Of a stretch of DNA of 64,000 nt, positions 12,814 to 25,582 are shown in pieces. This stretch comes from Datnioides undecimradiatus (lineage: Eukaryota; Chordata; Actinopteri; Lobotiformes; Datnioididae), in contig WARS01000016.1 in NCBI GenBank assembly GCA_008933995.1, positions 16,186,886 through 16,250,885 of the forward strand, in the 5' to 3' direction. The notes under the pieces were generated by a model. The model worked only from the letters and a program-made list of their open reading frames with translations. It was not told the origin of the DNA and searched no databases. How positions within the stretch are numbered: position 1 is the first letter of the stretch; each line of letters opens with the position of its first letter. Position numbers and translations under genes: made by a program.

Positions 12814-15800
12814 GAAGCTATGTTTTTTTCACGTTTGTCTCTCCATCTTTTGTTCTGTCTGTGTGTGCAGTTGGAGTCAGATCTGTTGCTCTCTGATGTT
12901 GTAATCACATACGGTGCTCAGGTGACAAACACTAAAACTACTGTAGGCTGATCTTAGAGCAGCTTGCCCGTAGCCTAGACCGACACCACTCATCACCAGT
13001 TCTTCAGGGATGTATACAGCGCACTGCTCCACATGATTTGGCTTTTGTTTTTGGGAAATCACTACAGATTATGTAGCTTTTCTCTTTGTTATTTGCCTGG
13101 GAATTTTGATTTTGGGCTCAAAAATGTACATAGTAAAAACAATTATGCAAAGTGGTTGGAAACACTTCTTTGAAACAGGCAACTATTCTTGTGGTGGTGA
13201 TTCAGGCCAGTAGATGTCACATTGTAACATGAGCTCATGATCACCTCCAATATGATTGCATCTGCTTTGAAGCTCCTCCCCTTAGATACCAATTGCCTTT
13301 AGTGAGAGGTTTTCTGGAGTGTTGGGCTATTTCTTCAGCATAGCAATCTCTTTGTATACATTTATAGAAAAGAAACAGATATTAGCTTATTTAGTACTTT
13401 TCAGTTTCTTCTGTTATTTAGAGGCAGATCATAACTGCATTCAACATTTTGTATTTCAGTTTCCATTTTATTGCAGTTTAATTAAGCTTGTCTACTATTT
13501 AAAGTGTATGTCACTTTTCCATCTATGATGTTCATTTCATACGCAGTATTACTAGACACTTGTCAACTCCCTGTTTCTATCAGTTTGTTTGACATTTGTG
13601 CCCTTCTGGGAATCAGCTGTTCTTCAGGCTGTCTCACCTCAACCTCAAGAACAGCTTTTCTCTTTCTCTGTTTGTCCAGCACTTGATGTCCAACTGCCTT
13701 GCCCTCATGTGTCGGTAGCTGCTAAATAATCCCTGGGGTTAATGCCCTCCAATCCAATTAGAGCCACTAATAATAGTCAGATGCTCCCTGGGGGAGCAGG
13801 AATCAGCAGATCACTGAGAGAAAAGACTGAAACTCTCCTTTCTTGGTCTGCAGTCATGCTCAGAAAATGGTGCGGTTTTTATTTTGTGCATAGTTTGGTG
13901 CATGTTTCAGGGGGTTTTGCACAGCTCATAAATTACCTCCAGTGTCTATATATAAAAAGGAAAAGGAGACGATCTGCTGGTTTGCTTGCTGATGGCACTA
14001 AAGACGACAATCCTCTCTGATCCCCTTATCAACTGCTTACCTGCAGTGACGACAGCAAACACACAGCCCAGCACAGTGTCACACTGCCTCTGCGGTGCTC
14101 TAATGAAATAATTAAATTCTCCTCACAATAATTAATATCAAACTCAGATCAATGTGCAGCGGTGTTGAACATCGACGACCTTACACTATTAAACTATTAA
14201 ACTGAAAATATATTTGTCAGTACTTACTACCTGTTAAATGTTACTAGTTATAGGTTCGCTGCTGTACAAGAGATGCAGAATGCAGACACACATCATCTGT
14301 ATTAACCATGCAATGCCTGAAATTTAAAAATCTTCTTTTATTTGAGTGACATTTTTCTCCATAAAATCTGCTCTGGGATCAGCACAAAGCTCATCTGATT
14401 GATTTTATACTTGCAGCTGTTTTCTTTAGTTCCACTGCAGCTCTGCACTTGTTAAGGAGTCACTGCAGTGGGATTTAAAAGAGCAGTTCTGCAGCTGTAA
14501 ATAATAAATAGCTAATGGCATGAATCATAGTTTGTATTTGCTGACATATGAGGGTAAAAGGGGCATATTCGACAGCCCCTGTGACCTGTGAAGGTTGCTG
14601 CACGACTTCACACGCAGGCTTGAAAATCACCGGTCTAAAAGTGGTGATCTCTGCAGATTAATCCTGGCTAAGTCCCACAGCTCGGCCAGTCAGGTGGACA
14701 GTGGAGTGAGAGGGAGAGAGCGAAGGCGATCTGATTGTGCCTCAGCAATGACAGTGATAATGATAATGGGGATGAAGTTTAGTGTAAATCTTTAGGGTCA
14801 CGTCTGGACCGAGGATGAGACCACTGACCTGTAACAGCAGTCAAAGTGATAAACGTCATTTAGTAAAGGTTTTTTCTTCTTTTTCTTCCTCTCCACTAAA
14901 ACCAATCTTCTTTCATTCTCACACAGTGATCTTATAATACTGTGCAATAAAGGTCAATAAATGTAGTCAAATTAAATGTCCAAACAGCCAATATTTAAAG
15001 AATTGAAAGTGCTGGCGTTTATATCTTAACCATACTTTTATAGGTTTTTAAGGGGTTGTAAAAAGGGAAAATGAGCTAAAGTGGGTTTTTTCAAGAAGGA
15101 CAATCATCAAAATCCAGTTTCAGTCTCTGCAGATCCACCTTTCATCAGCTCTCATCAGGAGCCATGTGAGGACTAACCAAATATGAACTAATGCCAAGCT
15201 GATCAGAGGGCACACTGCTCAGCATTCACATGGACACTCCTGACAGGTGTTTATAGCTTTTTCATTTTCCTTTACTTGTTGACTTTGACTTTAATATATT
15301 AACTTATGTTTAACTAATTACTGTAAAAAGTATTATATTAAATACAGTAACAGAAAAATACCTCCATCTAAGTGATAAGAACTCATTTCTGTCAGGATCT
15401 CCTGTGTTTTACCTAATTTTGTTGAGACTAACTAGGTGAATCTTAATGAGCAGCATCTAAACTACAGTAAGAGGATCTTCATGCAACTGAAAGTCTAAAT
15501 CAAACATCAAACAAATCTGGTTTGGACAAACATGTGACTGTTCTACAGGAGAAACTGAAAGGAGCACCTTCAGCTTTGCTCTAGCCACCATAACAGCAGC
15601 AGGTGTCTTGTCAGATGCAAGCTAAAGGGATTATCTGCTCAAACTCCATCATGAAAACGTGTCAACAACAAAACCCTCCACCTTTCTGCCTGGTGTTGCT
15701 GATTGTCTGATGCTGTCTTTGCAGGATGTTTATCCTCCATAATGTAAATTAGAAAGTGGAAAAAATGAAAAGTTACCAAGGCTGTGTAGTGTCAGATAGT

Positions 15801-18800
15801 CAGTGATAAGGTTAAGCCCTATGTAATAAAAATGAGACACAAAACAAAGAATTTACCTCCTCACAATGGCCAGAATTTATGCTACATTTCATGTTTCAAT
15901 TTTAATTATACCTTGAAGAAAATGCACAATATATAGCATCCATCTTTATTTTTTATCAATGAAATACAAAGTACAGGGCATCAGCATTTGTAGCTTTGGC
16001 TGATCAGTTTACTCCTGGCATCAGTTTTCCAATTATTCTGACATCTGTCAGTTTCTTTACTTCTTTTTTTGTTATCAAAATTATAAAGTCAAGTCTCTTT
16101 TTGAATCCTTAAATATAGATAAAAATGATATTGTGTCATAACTCCTAAGCTTTTCTGAACTGACATATAACCATCAGGTTTACTTTCTAACCAAATCAGA
16201 AAACAGTTCTTAAATTGTAAGAACTTTCAGTTCGAGATCAACAGCTTCTTCTTCTTTGCTTTAATTTTAAGCAGCTTTCATGGAGCTGCCATTGAAACAT
16301 TTCATAAAAGTTTTCTTGCTTTAGTTCTCTGTTTTCTTTAGAGCACTGTGAGAATTTTTCTGGTTATAGATCTTTATACTGTGATCACTGGCATTGTGAC
16401 ATAAGCCACCTCTGCTTACATCGGCCAGTTACTAGCTAAGTACAGTACAGTACAGTGATACACAATGTAATATCTACTCGCCAAACTTTATATTCCCATC
16501 TGTTGTTTCCAAATCCCTAATTCCTACACCAAACCCTCCCGACTGATGGCATGAACCACCTCAAACCACCAGCTGGAGTACTGTGTATGCGTGTGTGTGC
16601 ATGTATGTTTCTTTATATGTGGTGACACTGCTGTGCTGTATATGTCCTCTGAAGAAATGCCTGAGGTTGAGATTAGCATGAGTCCTCCCCTGTAGTCCTT
16701 CTGTTGGTACAAGACCCCAAACCTCTGGCACTGGTTCACTCCCGCTGTAAGATGAAGGAACACACACAAACACACACACATACACACACACTGGCAGAAA
16801 TAATGCTAAGTGTGTTACAGTGTGTGTTGTACAAATAAAGACAAATAGCTGTGAAGACTGAGGCTGTTCATCTACATAATCTTATCATGGATTATATGAG
16901 GCTTGTGCTGTTTTTCCTACTTCCCTTTACTCTATAACTCACCATTGATTGACAAGTATTGTAACACTAACAACCACTTTACTTACTTTTCTTACTTATC
17001 CCCTCCCCACCTGCAACTGTAGTGATGCAATCCAATCCAACAACACAACACAGAAACATTGAATATTATGAAATAATGTAGCATTCACTGCAAGCCAAAT
17101 GTATTGGATTGCATGCACTGCATGCATTTGTGTTGCTGTGACACATGTATCTGTGTGTGTAAGCATACCTGTAATGTGTATTTATATAGTTTTACAAATG
17201 TATTCTTTCTCTGCTTCCCCCTAAAGGTGACTGCACCTAGTGATGATGAGAACAAGCTGACGGTGAGTTTGTTTGTGGATTTGTAAAACCTGACTTTCTA
17301 CATGTACAGAGATATGTGCGCTACAGTAGAGATATCAATGGAACTCTGACCTCTAAATAATTTTTGACATTTAGATATTTCAATTTAGACTCATGACGGT
17401 GTTTGTTTTCCTCAGCCCAACTTATTTGGCAATGTTTTAGGAGTTTTAATGAGGGAGTAAAACTAAATAAATGATAAGTAATGCCCAATGTGTAACACAT
17501 TTGCTGTTATCAACAACATTTTGGTGTTTGTGTTGGTATTTTTGTAGGCCAAACCCAGGCTGCAGAGGGAAGGCAGCTGTGCCTCTCTACATAACTCACT
17601 GATGAGAAACAGCATCTTCCAGCTCATGATCCACACCCTGGACCCCCTCAGTGATGAAGGTATGGGCAAATGAAAAACAAAACAAACACATGCAACCGAA
17701 TGCAACAAGATCTCTAAAACAAGACATAATGTTACAAAAACAATCTATGAAACACAGAAAATGCACTTGACATGAATTATACTATATACACATGCCTACA
17801 TGCCTCCGTATAGAATTAGACCATGTGTTTTTTGTCATTGTTAATTGTTTAAGAAACAACTTTAGTAGATTACCTTAAATATTTTGGTCAAGTTGGATTT
17901 TTACAGGTAAAAGTAAAAATATTTAATTAATCAAACCATCCATTCTTTACATTTCCTCACCTCTCTCCTATAGTTGTGCCTTTCACAAGCAGTCCCAGCA
18001 TATATTAGCCCCCTGGCACATTCGTTAATCACACATTGTCGCTGGTCTGACTGAGCTTCCTTTGTTTTAGGACGCTTCAAAGAGAAGGCATCAATCCTTC
18101 ACAAAATGGCCAAGCAGAAGTGTAAAGATGAGGCTGCCAATGCCAACGGAGTAGGTGAGTTACACTGGTGTGTGAAACAGTGAGAGTCCATTTGTGCCAC
18201 TCAAACAAACTGATGCAAATCAAATGACAAATCTATTATCACATCATTAATCAGTCAAGAACTGCGACTGTTGCTAGACAAAAGGCTAGACAAAAGGCTA
18301 GCAACAGGTTTGTTTATGAAAGATGAATGAATGGATGATGGACATATTGGAGAATAAGACTGAAAGAATAAGAAGACTTCTCACAATAAGACGGCTGTGT
18401 TTTTGATTTTTTTATTATTTTAAAATGTATGCACAATGATAAATTATTTCCCATTATCACTGAACTGCCTTTGCTTTCAGCTTTAAACTTGTTTTATTCT
18501 CCAAGACTACATGAGTAGACTTTTGTATTAAAGAAAGCTAAAGTAACTCTCTGCAAAGTTAAACCTCTATCGTGTATTAATTCATTTATTATCAACAAGT
18601 TGCTTATTCATGTATCTATTGTCTTTCAATATGACAGATTTGCCAGTTATTTGGTCGATCAGTGATCAGTGAAGGGGCACAAAAGGACCTCCATATATTT
18701 CTGTGATGCACTTGTTTGGACGAGTTCAAAAAAATTAACAAGCATATTTTGTTTCTCAACATAGGAGCCCTCTCCCAGACACAACATCCAAGAAAAGCAA

Positions 18801-21100
18801 ATTGTACTAAGTTTCAGTCACTAGAGCACCACTTTTCATTTCAAATTAATACTGTCCTTATGAACAAGTCCATTAACCTCAGTTTTAACTCTCCCCTTCT
18901 CTTTTTTTTCTTTCCTCAAGCTGATAAAAACATCCCCAACAGTACAAATGTCGCCGTAGAAGTCACACCACCCATGAACGGTGTTGCGGGAGGAGACGAG
19001 GTATCCATCTTTCCTCCAAGTTCACATGTTAAAAAGGGCTGTTTTTATACAACTGACTTCACTTAGTTGGTTTAACTAGACTCCCATGACTCCCATAGAA
19101 AATGTCTTCATTTTGATTTGAACTCCCCCTCAGGGCGGAGAGGAAGAGGAGGATGAAGACCAGCCTCTGAGCCTGGCCTGGCCTGATACATGCAGGAAAC
19201 AAATCACCTACCTTGTCATTCTCCCCATCGTCCTGCCATTGTGGCTCACACTGCCTGATGTCAGGAGAGAGGTGACCACGCAAACACACACACTCCACAC
19301 ACAGTTAAATGCATTTTTATATGCATTAAACACCAAAGTTAAAATATACAGGGCACATATATTTTGTGTTCAAACATTGAGTTATAACACAATGCAGGTT
19401 TAAGCTTAGACTATTATATATTTTGTTAACTGAATTTAAATTAAAATAGAGGTTTTGTTTTTCTACTGTACATACAACCATTAATAATGACACAACTCTG
19501 AACAGCTTAGATTAAGTATTTCAGTTGAACTATACAACAGGTTATATCAGGCTCTGTGCTGGGCCTTGATCAGAGGCTGACTGATGGATTCAATGGTTGT
19601 TAGACTCTGACTGGATGATGAACTAAATTGTGCTTTTGTTGTGTATTTGTTTTTTTAGTCCTCAGCAAAGTTTTTCCCCGTCACTTTCCTTGGCGCCATT
19701 TCTTGGATTGCATTCTTCTCCTACCTGATGGTGTGGTGGGCTCACCAGGTACTTGACATGCACGCACACACACAAACACTCACACAAACATACACACAAA
19801 CACTCATACAAACATGCACACACACTATTTGCTATTTTCTGTTCTATTTCTGAGGTGTTTCTTATGAGAGTGCAGCAGTTAGGGTGTTGGATGTGTGACC
19901 AAAGCAGCTAATCCCAGCTAATCTGCCTTGAGCCACAGCCAGATCAACCTGTAATGCTCTATTTTTGAGCATTACCTGACCCACCCTGCAAAGGCAGGCC
20001 TGTTGCAGGGTGGGTCAGGTGTGTAAGGTCACAGAGGAGGTGCACCTGCTTTTTTAGGTGGTGCAGACAACTTGTATGCAAAACTGTTGCGGAAACCGAT
20101 GGTAGATTATAAATCAGAGCTTGTGATGGTCATCCAAGATGATCCCTGTTAATAACGGTGTGCATTTATCTTTCAGTTAGACTAGAATGAAATGTTACTG
20201 TTGAGGTAAATATAAAAACTCAAAGCAATACATCATAATAAGTAATACTAATAATATTTAATTAGTTTTTCTTGCTTTTAAATGCAATAAAAAATACTTT
20301 TCAGGTAACCAACATGTAGGAGTACAGTTAACATCAGACTGTCAGCTATTATGTGATTTATAACATTAAATCTACTTTTACTGTTTGAGCCTATTTGCTT
20401 TTTGTTTGTATATTTGCTTTGTTAAATGGTGCTACCAAAGAAATCAAATTTCAAAACATTTCCATAATCATACCTTTTTTTTGAGAAAAACCCACAAACA
20501 GAAATGTTTTTAAATGGGGGAGCTGCAACGTTAATCGACTCATTCTTCCTTTGAGGTTGGTGAAACTTTCTGGGTCACAGAGGAGATCATGGGTCTGACC
20601 ATATTAGCAGCTGGCACTTCAATCCCTGACTTGATCACCAGTGTGATTGTTGCACGAAAAGGTCTTGGTGACATGGCCGTGTCCAGCTCTGTGGGCTCCA
20701 ACATCTTTGATATCACCGTGGGGTGAGTGCAGTAAATAACATTTGGATGAGGACTCATGAGGACTGCTCATGTTCATCTCTCATGATCAAACTCACAGTG
20801 ATAGTAACGCTTCTTTGTTGTGCTTCCTACCCCTCTTCATCTCCCTCCAGTCTGCCCTTCCCATGGCTCATCTACAACATCATAAATGACTTCAAGCCTG
20901 TGGAGGTGAGCAGCAACGGTCTGTTCTGCGCCATCGTCCTCCTCTTCCTCATGCTGCTCTTCGTCATCATATCCATTGCAGCTTGCAAGTGGAGAATGAG
21001 CAAGTTCCTGGGCTTTCTCATGTTCCTGCTCTACTTTGTCTTTCTCATCATCAGCGTCATGCTGGAGGACAAAATCATCATCTGCCCTGTCACCATCTGA
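10105..21100 (+). CDS. slc24a2: Sodium/potassium/calcium exchanger 2 (NCKX2)
   Basis: Plasma-membrane exchanger that moves Na+ in against Ca2+ plus K+; in vertebrates it is typical of neurons and cone photoreceptors. Coding exons: 10105-11028, 17227-17262, 17548-17659, 18071-18154, 18921-19000, 19134-19271, 19659-19748, 20556-20722, 20851-21100. All junctions are GT-AG, all phases agree, and they give 626 aa (human form 661). The ATG has A at -3 and G at +4. An N-terminal hydrophobic segment lies at about residues 46-64. The alpha-1 repeat carries [12 protein letters not shown] with the ion-binding Glu at 189. An acidic cytosolic loop ([15 protein letters not shown]) follows. The alpha-2 repeat carries [13 protein letters not shown] with Asp at 513. 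The loop motifs [21 protein letters not shown] and EKASILHK mark NCKX2 rather than NCKX1, although the last 30 residues resemble either. A loop segment present in full-length mammalian NCKX2 (between HTLDPL and GRF) is absent. Confidence 0.93.
11034..11057. repeat. (ATCC)n microsatellite at a splice donor
   Basis: Six ATCC units begin about five bases after the slc24a2 GTGAG donor at 11029. They feed an artefactual Ser-Ile-His-Pro reading frame past the exon. Confidence 0.9.
12782..12811. repeat. (CA)n microsatellite in slc24a2 intron
   Basis: Fifteen CA units preceded by a short interrupted CA run (12769-12778). Confidence 0.95.
18273..18301. repeat. 12-bp tandem duplication
   Basis: The unit GCTAGACAAAAG occurs twice with a partial third copy, in the intron after slc24a2 coding exon 4. 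Confidence 0.85.
19951..20020. repeat. Two back-to-back perfect hairpins in an slc24a2 intron
   Basis: Hairpin 1 has arms 19951-19959 and 19967-19975 (GTAATGCTC / GAGCATTAC, 7-base loop). Hairpin 2 has 18-base arms, 19974-19991 and 20003-20020 (core GACCCACCCTGCAA), around an 11-base loop. Both pair without a mismatch, and they overlap by two bases. Confidence 0.9.
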
Positions 21101-24100
21101 AAGACAGCTACTCCCACTGACTGTCAGGAAGCAGAAGCTAAACGTAAATGTGCTCGCATGCACTATGATTTAAAATATAGGAGTGAAAAAGCATGCTCAC
21201 ACAGACACAAACTGTCTCAGATCTGTTGCACATGTGCACACACTAGACAACTACACACACACACACACACACACACACTCCATAGATTCACACAGTCAGT
21301 ATAAATGAAAGAAAACACACGCACACAGGTTGTGGATGCCAGTTTGGAAGTGGCAGTAACTTAAATCAATGCTGCACAATTCAAACCAGCACAACAGAGC
21401 CCGTCCAGCAGTGACACAGGAAGCTGTACGTTGGAGGGGTTCTCTCTCTCTCTTTGTACCACGTGACTACGTTCAATAGCCACCGTTGATTGAATCCTAC
21501 TTTAAGCAACTGATGAATGAGTCGTATGAACTGGATGAAAATTTCAAGCGAAGATCACCAGAGATTGTTGTTGTTGCTGTTGTTTTTACTCAACTAAAGG
21601 ACTGTGCAGCAGTATAATAAGTACCTCCGCTAAAATGAAATCACATAAACTGAACCGGGAGCTCAAAGGGACTTGTTTCAATGGGCAGCGAAGCTCTGGA
21701 ATGAGATCCCGTACTTCACGGAAACGAAATAAGGAAAGGGCCGGGACAACACATACATATAATAGCTGCTTAATTCACCTGTAGGTTCTAAGTGATTTCA
21801 GCCCTCCACTTGTATGGCTTTGCAATGTCATTGAAAGAGAAATACTCAGTGTTAAGAACTTGATTGTGTTTTGAGGTATGACACATCACATTTGTTGGAC
21901 AAATTGGGCAGAAATTCATACCTTATATCCCAATTATTAATATTTATTATAGGATAAATTAATGCTAAGTAGTTACAATAGAGTTTGAACATACAGAGTG
22001 CACAAGGAGTAAATTGGCTAAGGTGTTGTCATACTCAATACTACTGCTTATATCTTCATATCAAAAGTCATTTTACTTGGGTTTTTTTCATATAATAAGC
22101 ATGAGAGCGTGACTTTTTCTGTTCCGTCTGCCTTTACATGCACCACTTTAGAGAGATTACTTCATTATCCTGACTGGAAATGGACCATTTTTGTGCATGG
22201 AAATGTAATAAAGAGGCTGGTGTCACATTTCTCAGTAGATGCTGCAGTCCCGACAACAAGTGGTGGACTAAAGATTAGTCATCTCTATTGTAATTTATTC
22301 ATTAATCTCAAATGTATTTTCTCTGAATTGTATGTTTATAAAAAAGATTCTTCAATATCCACAGGTATCCCCGGGTTTCTTCGGTAATGTTTTCATGTAA
22401 AACAATTCATGTACTGTATAACATATTGTATAAATGAAAGCAAATCATAGCAATATTTTTTGTTGGATTTTTTTCTTTTTTCTCAACTGCTGTAGGCCTT
22501 TCACATCAGACAAAACAGGCCTAATACACCACTGTTGCTGTATTCACATACTTTCATGTTCAGTATGCGACACCAGGGGTGAAGAGTCCATAATTTTATT
22601 TAAAAAAATGTGGACTGTTAAAGAGATTCACCTGGTATATTTTGGTGATTTTGTCCTTCTCTAATCCCCAAAAAACATCTAATTTTACCACAGCAGAGTT
22701 CTGCTGTTGTAGAAGTTTAACAATATGTATGTTTCCATTCAAATTTTCAGAAATAGAAAAAAGTGTATGTTTCCTTCTACAAATCTAATGCAAACAGGAA
22801 AAATGCAATGCAAGAAGATTAAACAATTAAATAATAAAGAACTCTCTAATCTAAAAGATCTGTTTCTGTTACAGTTTTTGCATTTTCTCACTTTGATTTT
22901 ATCCTTTAGGTGTTTTTTAAAGGTGTTTTCATATTTCTTTTTATGAGCAAAGTTGAACGGCCCTTAAAACAGCCGGAAATAAACATACTTATTAATGTGA
23001 GAAAGGCAAAATATTGATCCTTTTTGGGCTTGGCTGTCCAACCAAACATCCCATCGGTGTTGTCTGCACCTGATGCAGAATGAACTGCATGACTGTAGTC
23101 ATCCACAGAGCACATTATCATTCATCAGTCATTGCGTTTTCTTGTGTTGCCGCTGATGCATGAAATAGAGATGAATGTCAGCGATATCTTATATTTTATT
23201 CTCCCTGTTATGTTTCACATGCTACATCAGTGTTGGAGAGACACTCAAGAAATATACTGTAAACATCTACCTATAAAATCCTCCTTTGCTTTTTATTTCT
23301 TATGGTGATGTTACATGAAAAACTCATAACAACACAAAAATTACTAAATGCAAAAGACATTAAATGTTTTCATGATTTTTATCTGCTGTATCTTTCCAGA
23401 AAACACTCAGGTATAAATCTGCAGTTGTCTTTCTTTTTTCTTTCTGTTTCACTTTTGACATTTTTCTTTATAGAAATCAATCTTCCTGTTTAGATTGACA
23501 TGGACAAATCAGTTCAGCACTCCCAATGGGTTACAAATCATACTTTTTGTCACCGTGTTAACCCATACTTTTCTTAGTCTTCATCATTTCAGGAATTGCA
23601 ACTTTTGCAAAGGAAAATCAGAAAAAATGTCCCTAAAACTGAACCAAATTATTCATTATCTCGCAATGTTGACAATGTGTGTTTTATTGTGTGTTTATGT
23701 GTATAAAAGATTTGTAAACTGTATATAAGCACGTGTATGTGATCATAGCCCTCCTCCCTCAACCTCAACACGTTTTACTCTCAGACTCCAGATGTATAGC
23801 CTCTCTATGCAGTCTCACTTCTTAAACTTTCTTACTTTGATGGATCATGTGAATGTGAGAAACATATGAATGAATGGGTGCATTTAGAAATACATCTAAA
23901 ATAATACATCCTCGACCAGTTTAAAAACCATTACACTAAGTGGTTAAATGCTTTTGTATTTCCCCTGTATGTTATGCAAGTATGGAATCATGTTCATGTA
24001 CTACTTGAATTGTGTATTATACTGTAAAAAAAAAACAACCCAAACCCCAACATATATCACTCAACTCTGTATAAACTGCTATCTGATTAAATAAATGAAA

Positions 24101-24110
24101 ACTCAAATTT
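21101..24110 (+). other. slc24a2: slc24a2 3' UTR (probable) and downstream DNA
   Basis: No further gene is seen before the solo LTR at 24983. AATAAA at 24090-24095 is the best-placed strong signal and would give a 3' UTR of about 3 kb, AT-rich as in many neuronal transcripts. A (CA)n array lies at 21253-21279. The region 24111-24977 shows nothing recognisable. Confidence 0.4.
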
Positions 24111-24977
24111 TCCCAGTTGCTGTTTGTAGTTGATCAGAGGCTCCTGGAAGAAACTGTTACTTGGTGATCCAGGACTCATGTAATATATGTGCTAATTACA
24201 GACCAGTTTGTCAGTTATTACAATAATTGTTAAGGCATAGTTAAAACATATTGGTGTCAAAACCCATCAAGTGGTTTTATAAATATTAAAAAAGGGTTTA
24301 AAATCAGAATTTGTTTATAAGGTAAATAAAGCAGCCTCCACCAACTTGATAGTGGAATTCTAATTAATTACTATGTTATTATTTCTACTAATTATTATGT
24401 AATTACTATGGCCAAACAATATTTTAAATGTATCAAACATGTTTAAAAAGTAATTTCACTTCACTCAAACTGCCTCACTGCACCAATCAGATCTGCAGTG
24501 TCATCTACCAGTATGTGATCTGCTTTACTTTGACACAAGCCTCTTACAGCAGCATGCGTGGCTTGCTGCCATGATCAGCGTGATGCAACAGGGATTCACT
24601 GGACACCTGAGGACAACCAACAAAAGGACATACTCACCTGTCTGCTTCTGTCTCCTGACAACTGATCACAACAATCACGGATATAAGAAGGACTGAAAAC
24701 GTGAGTGGGTTCACTGCTAAAGCTAAGAAGAAAAAAAGAAACCATTAAGATTCTAGCTTGTAGTTAAGTAAAAACAATCGGGTTTTCAGTCTTGTGGGTT
24801 CAGACAGCATAGATGCCAACTTAAAATAAACCCTTGACCAGCTGGATGACCAACATCTGCATGGGCTGGGCCAATACCACAGACTGTATAAAAGACAAGC
24901 ACTCAGGGATACAACATCATGCAAGAGCTGTTTTTAAGGATTGCGAGTAAAAGGAGCAGCTCCACTCAGCATATTTA

Positions 24978-24982
24978 CTTAG
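24978..24982 (+). repeat. Target-site duplication, left copy (CTTAG)
   Basis: CTTAG sits immediately before the solo LTR and recurs immediately after it at 25578-25582. Five bases is the usual duplication length for gypsy-type integration. Confidence 0.75.
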
Positions 24983-25577
24983 CGTCAAGGATCAATAAGG
25001 CGGTCTGTTTTGTGTCTGTCTTGTCTCGTGACTTCCCGTTTTATTTTGAAAGAACTAACTTCCCTCTCGTTTCAGGTGGCTTGCCCTTCCTCTTGTGTTT
25101 CCCGCCAGTCTGACTGTCTTCCGGGCCCTGATTGTGTGCACCTGTTCCCCTCTTCCTCGCGTGTATATAAGTCCGCGTCTCCCCCTGTCCTGTGCCAGTT
25201 CGTCGTGTCTGTTTGTACCGAGAACCAGCGCCTACATTCTGTCCCAGTACTCTGCCTCGTCATGCCTGTCTATGCTCAGTTTATGTAAGATTTGTTTTGC
25301 TACTTTGTTTCTTTGTGACTTCCTCCTTCATAGAAGTGATTTTGAGTTATTTAGTATTTTTTTCCTCGTTAGAGTGATTTTTTTATTTTATTTTTTGCTC
25401 GGATTTCTCCTCGTCAGAGAGATTTTGAGTTTAAGTTTTCAGAGTTTTTGTCTCGTTTTCATCCCTGCCTCTTAGTGATTTTTGTGTTGTTACTTTGCTT
25501 AACTTTAATAAATTGCCGCTTGAATTCACCGGTCTGTCTCGAGTCTTGCATTTGGGTTCAAACGAACTGTCTTGTCA
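24983..25577 (+). mobile_element. Solo LTR of a gypsy-type retrotransposon (595 bp)
   Basis: The block starts CGTCAAGG (the expected TGTCAAGG with its first base changed) and ends TTGTCA. It is flanked by CTTAG on both sides. Inside, in the expected order, are a TATA box (TATATAA, 25164-25170) and a poly(A) signal (AATAAA, 25507-25512). Text such as TTTCAGGTGGCTTGCCCTTC and GCGTGTATATAAGTCCGCGT resembles a widespread fish gypsy LTR as I remember it. There is no internal gag-pol region, so it is the scar left by recombination between the two LTRs of a former full element. Short open frames in it are chance. The family name is inference; the LTR structure is seen. Confidence 0.8.
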
Positions 25578-25582
25578 CTTAG
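25578..25582 (+). repeat. Target-site duplication, right copy (CTTAG)
   Basis: Identical to 24978-24982 and directly abutting the LTR end. Confidence 0.75.

Larger units (their letters stand above)
11029..17226 (+). other. slc24a2: slc24a2 first coding intron (6.2 kb)
   Basis: Long intron between the two first coding exons. It contains a six-unit ATCC array right after the donor, a (CA)n array near 12782-12811, and mixed CA/GT runs around 16570-16800. I recognise no gene or transposon in it. The stretch around 14090-14815 looks more complex than its surroundings and could hold regulatory DNA. Confidence 0.6.

Noticed and set aside
19863-19950. Possible tRNA-derived SINE head (GCAGCAGTTAGGGTGTTGG)
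   Set aside because: Only a loose likeness to an A-box region. No B-box motif follows at the right distance and no tail is visible.
25010-25475. Cys/Ser/Phe-rich open frames
   Set aside because: They fall inside the solo LTR and do not correspond to gag or pol. LTRs are not expected to code.
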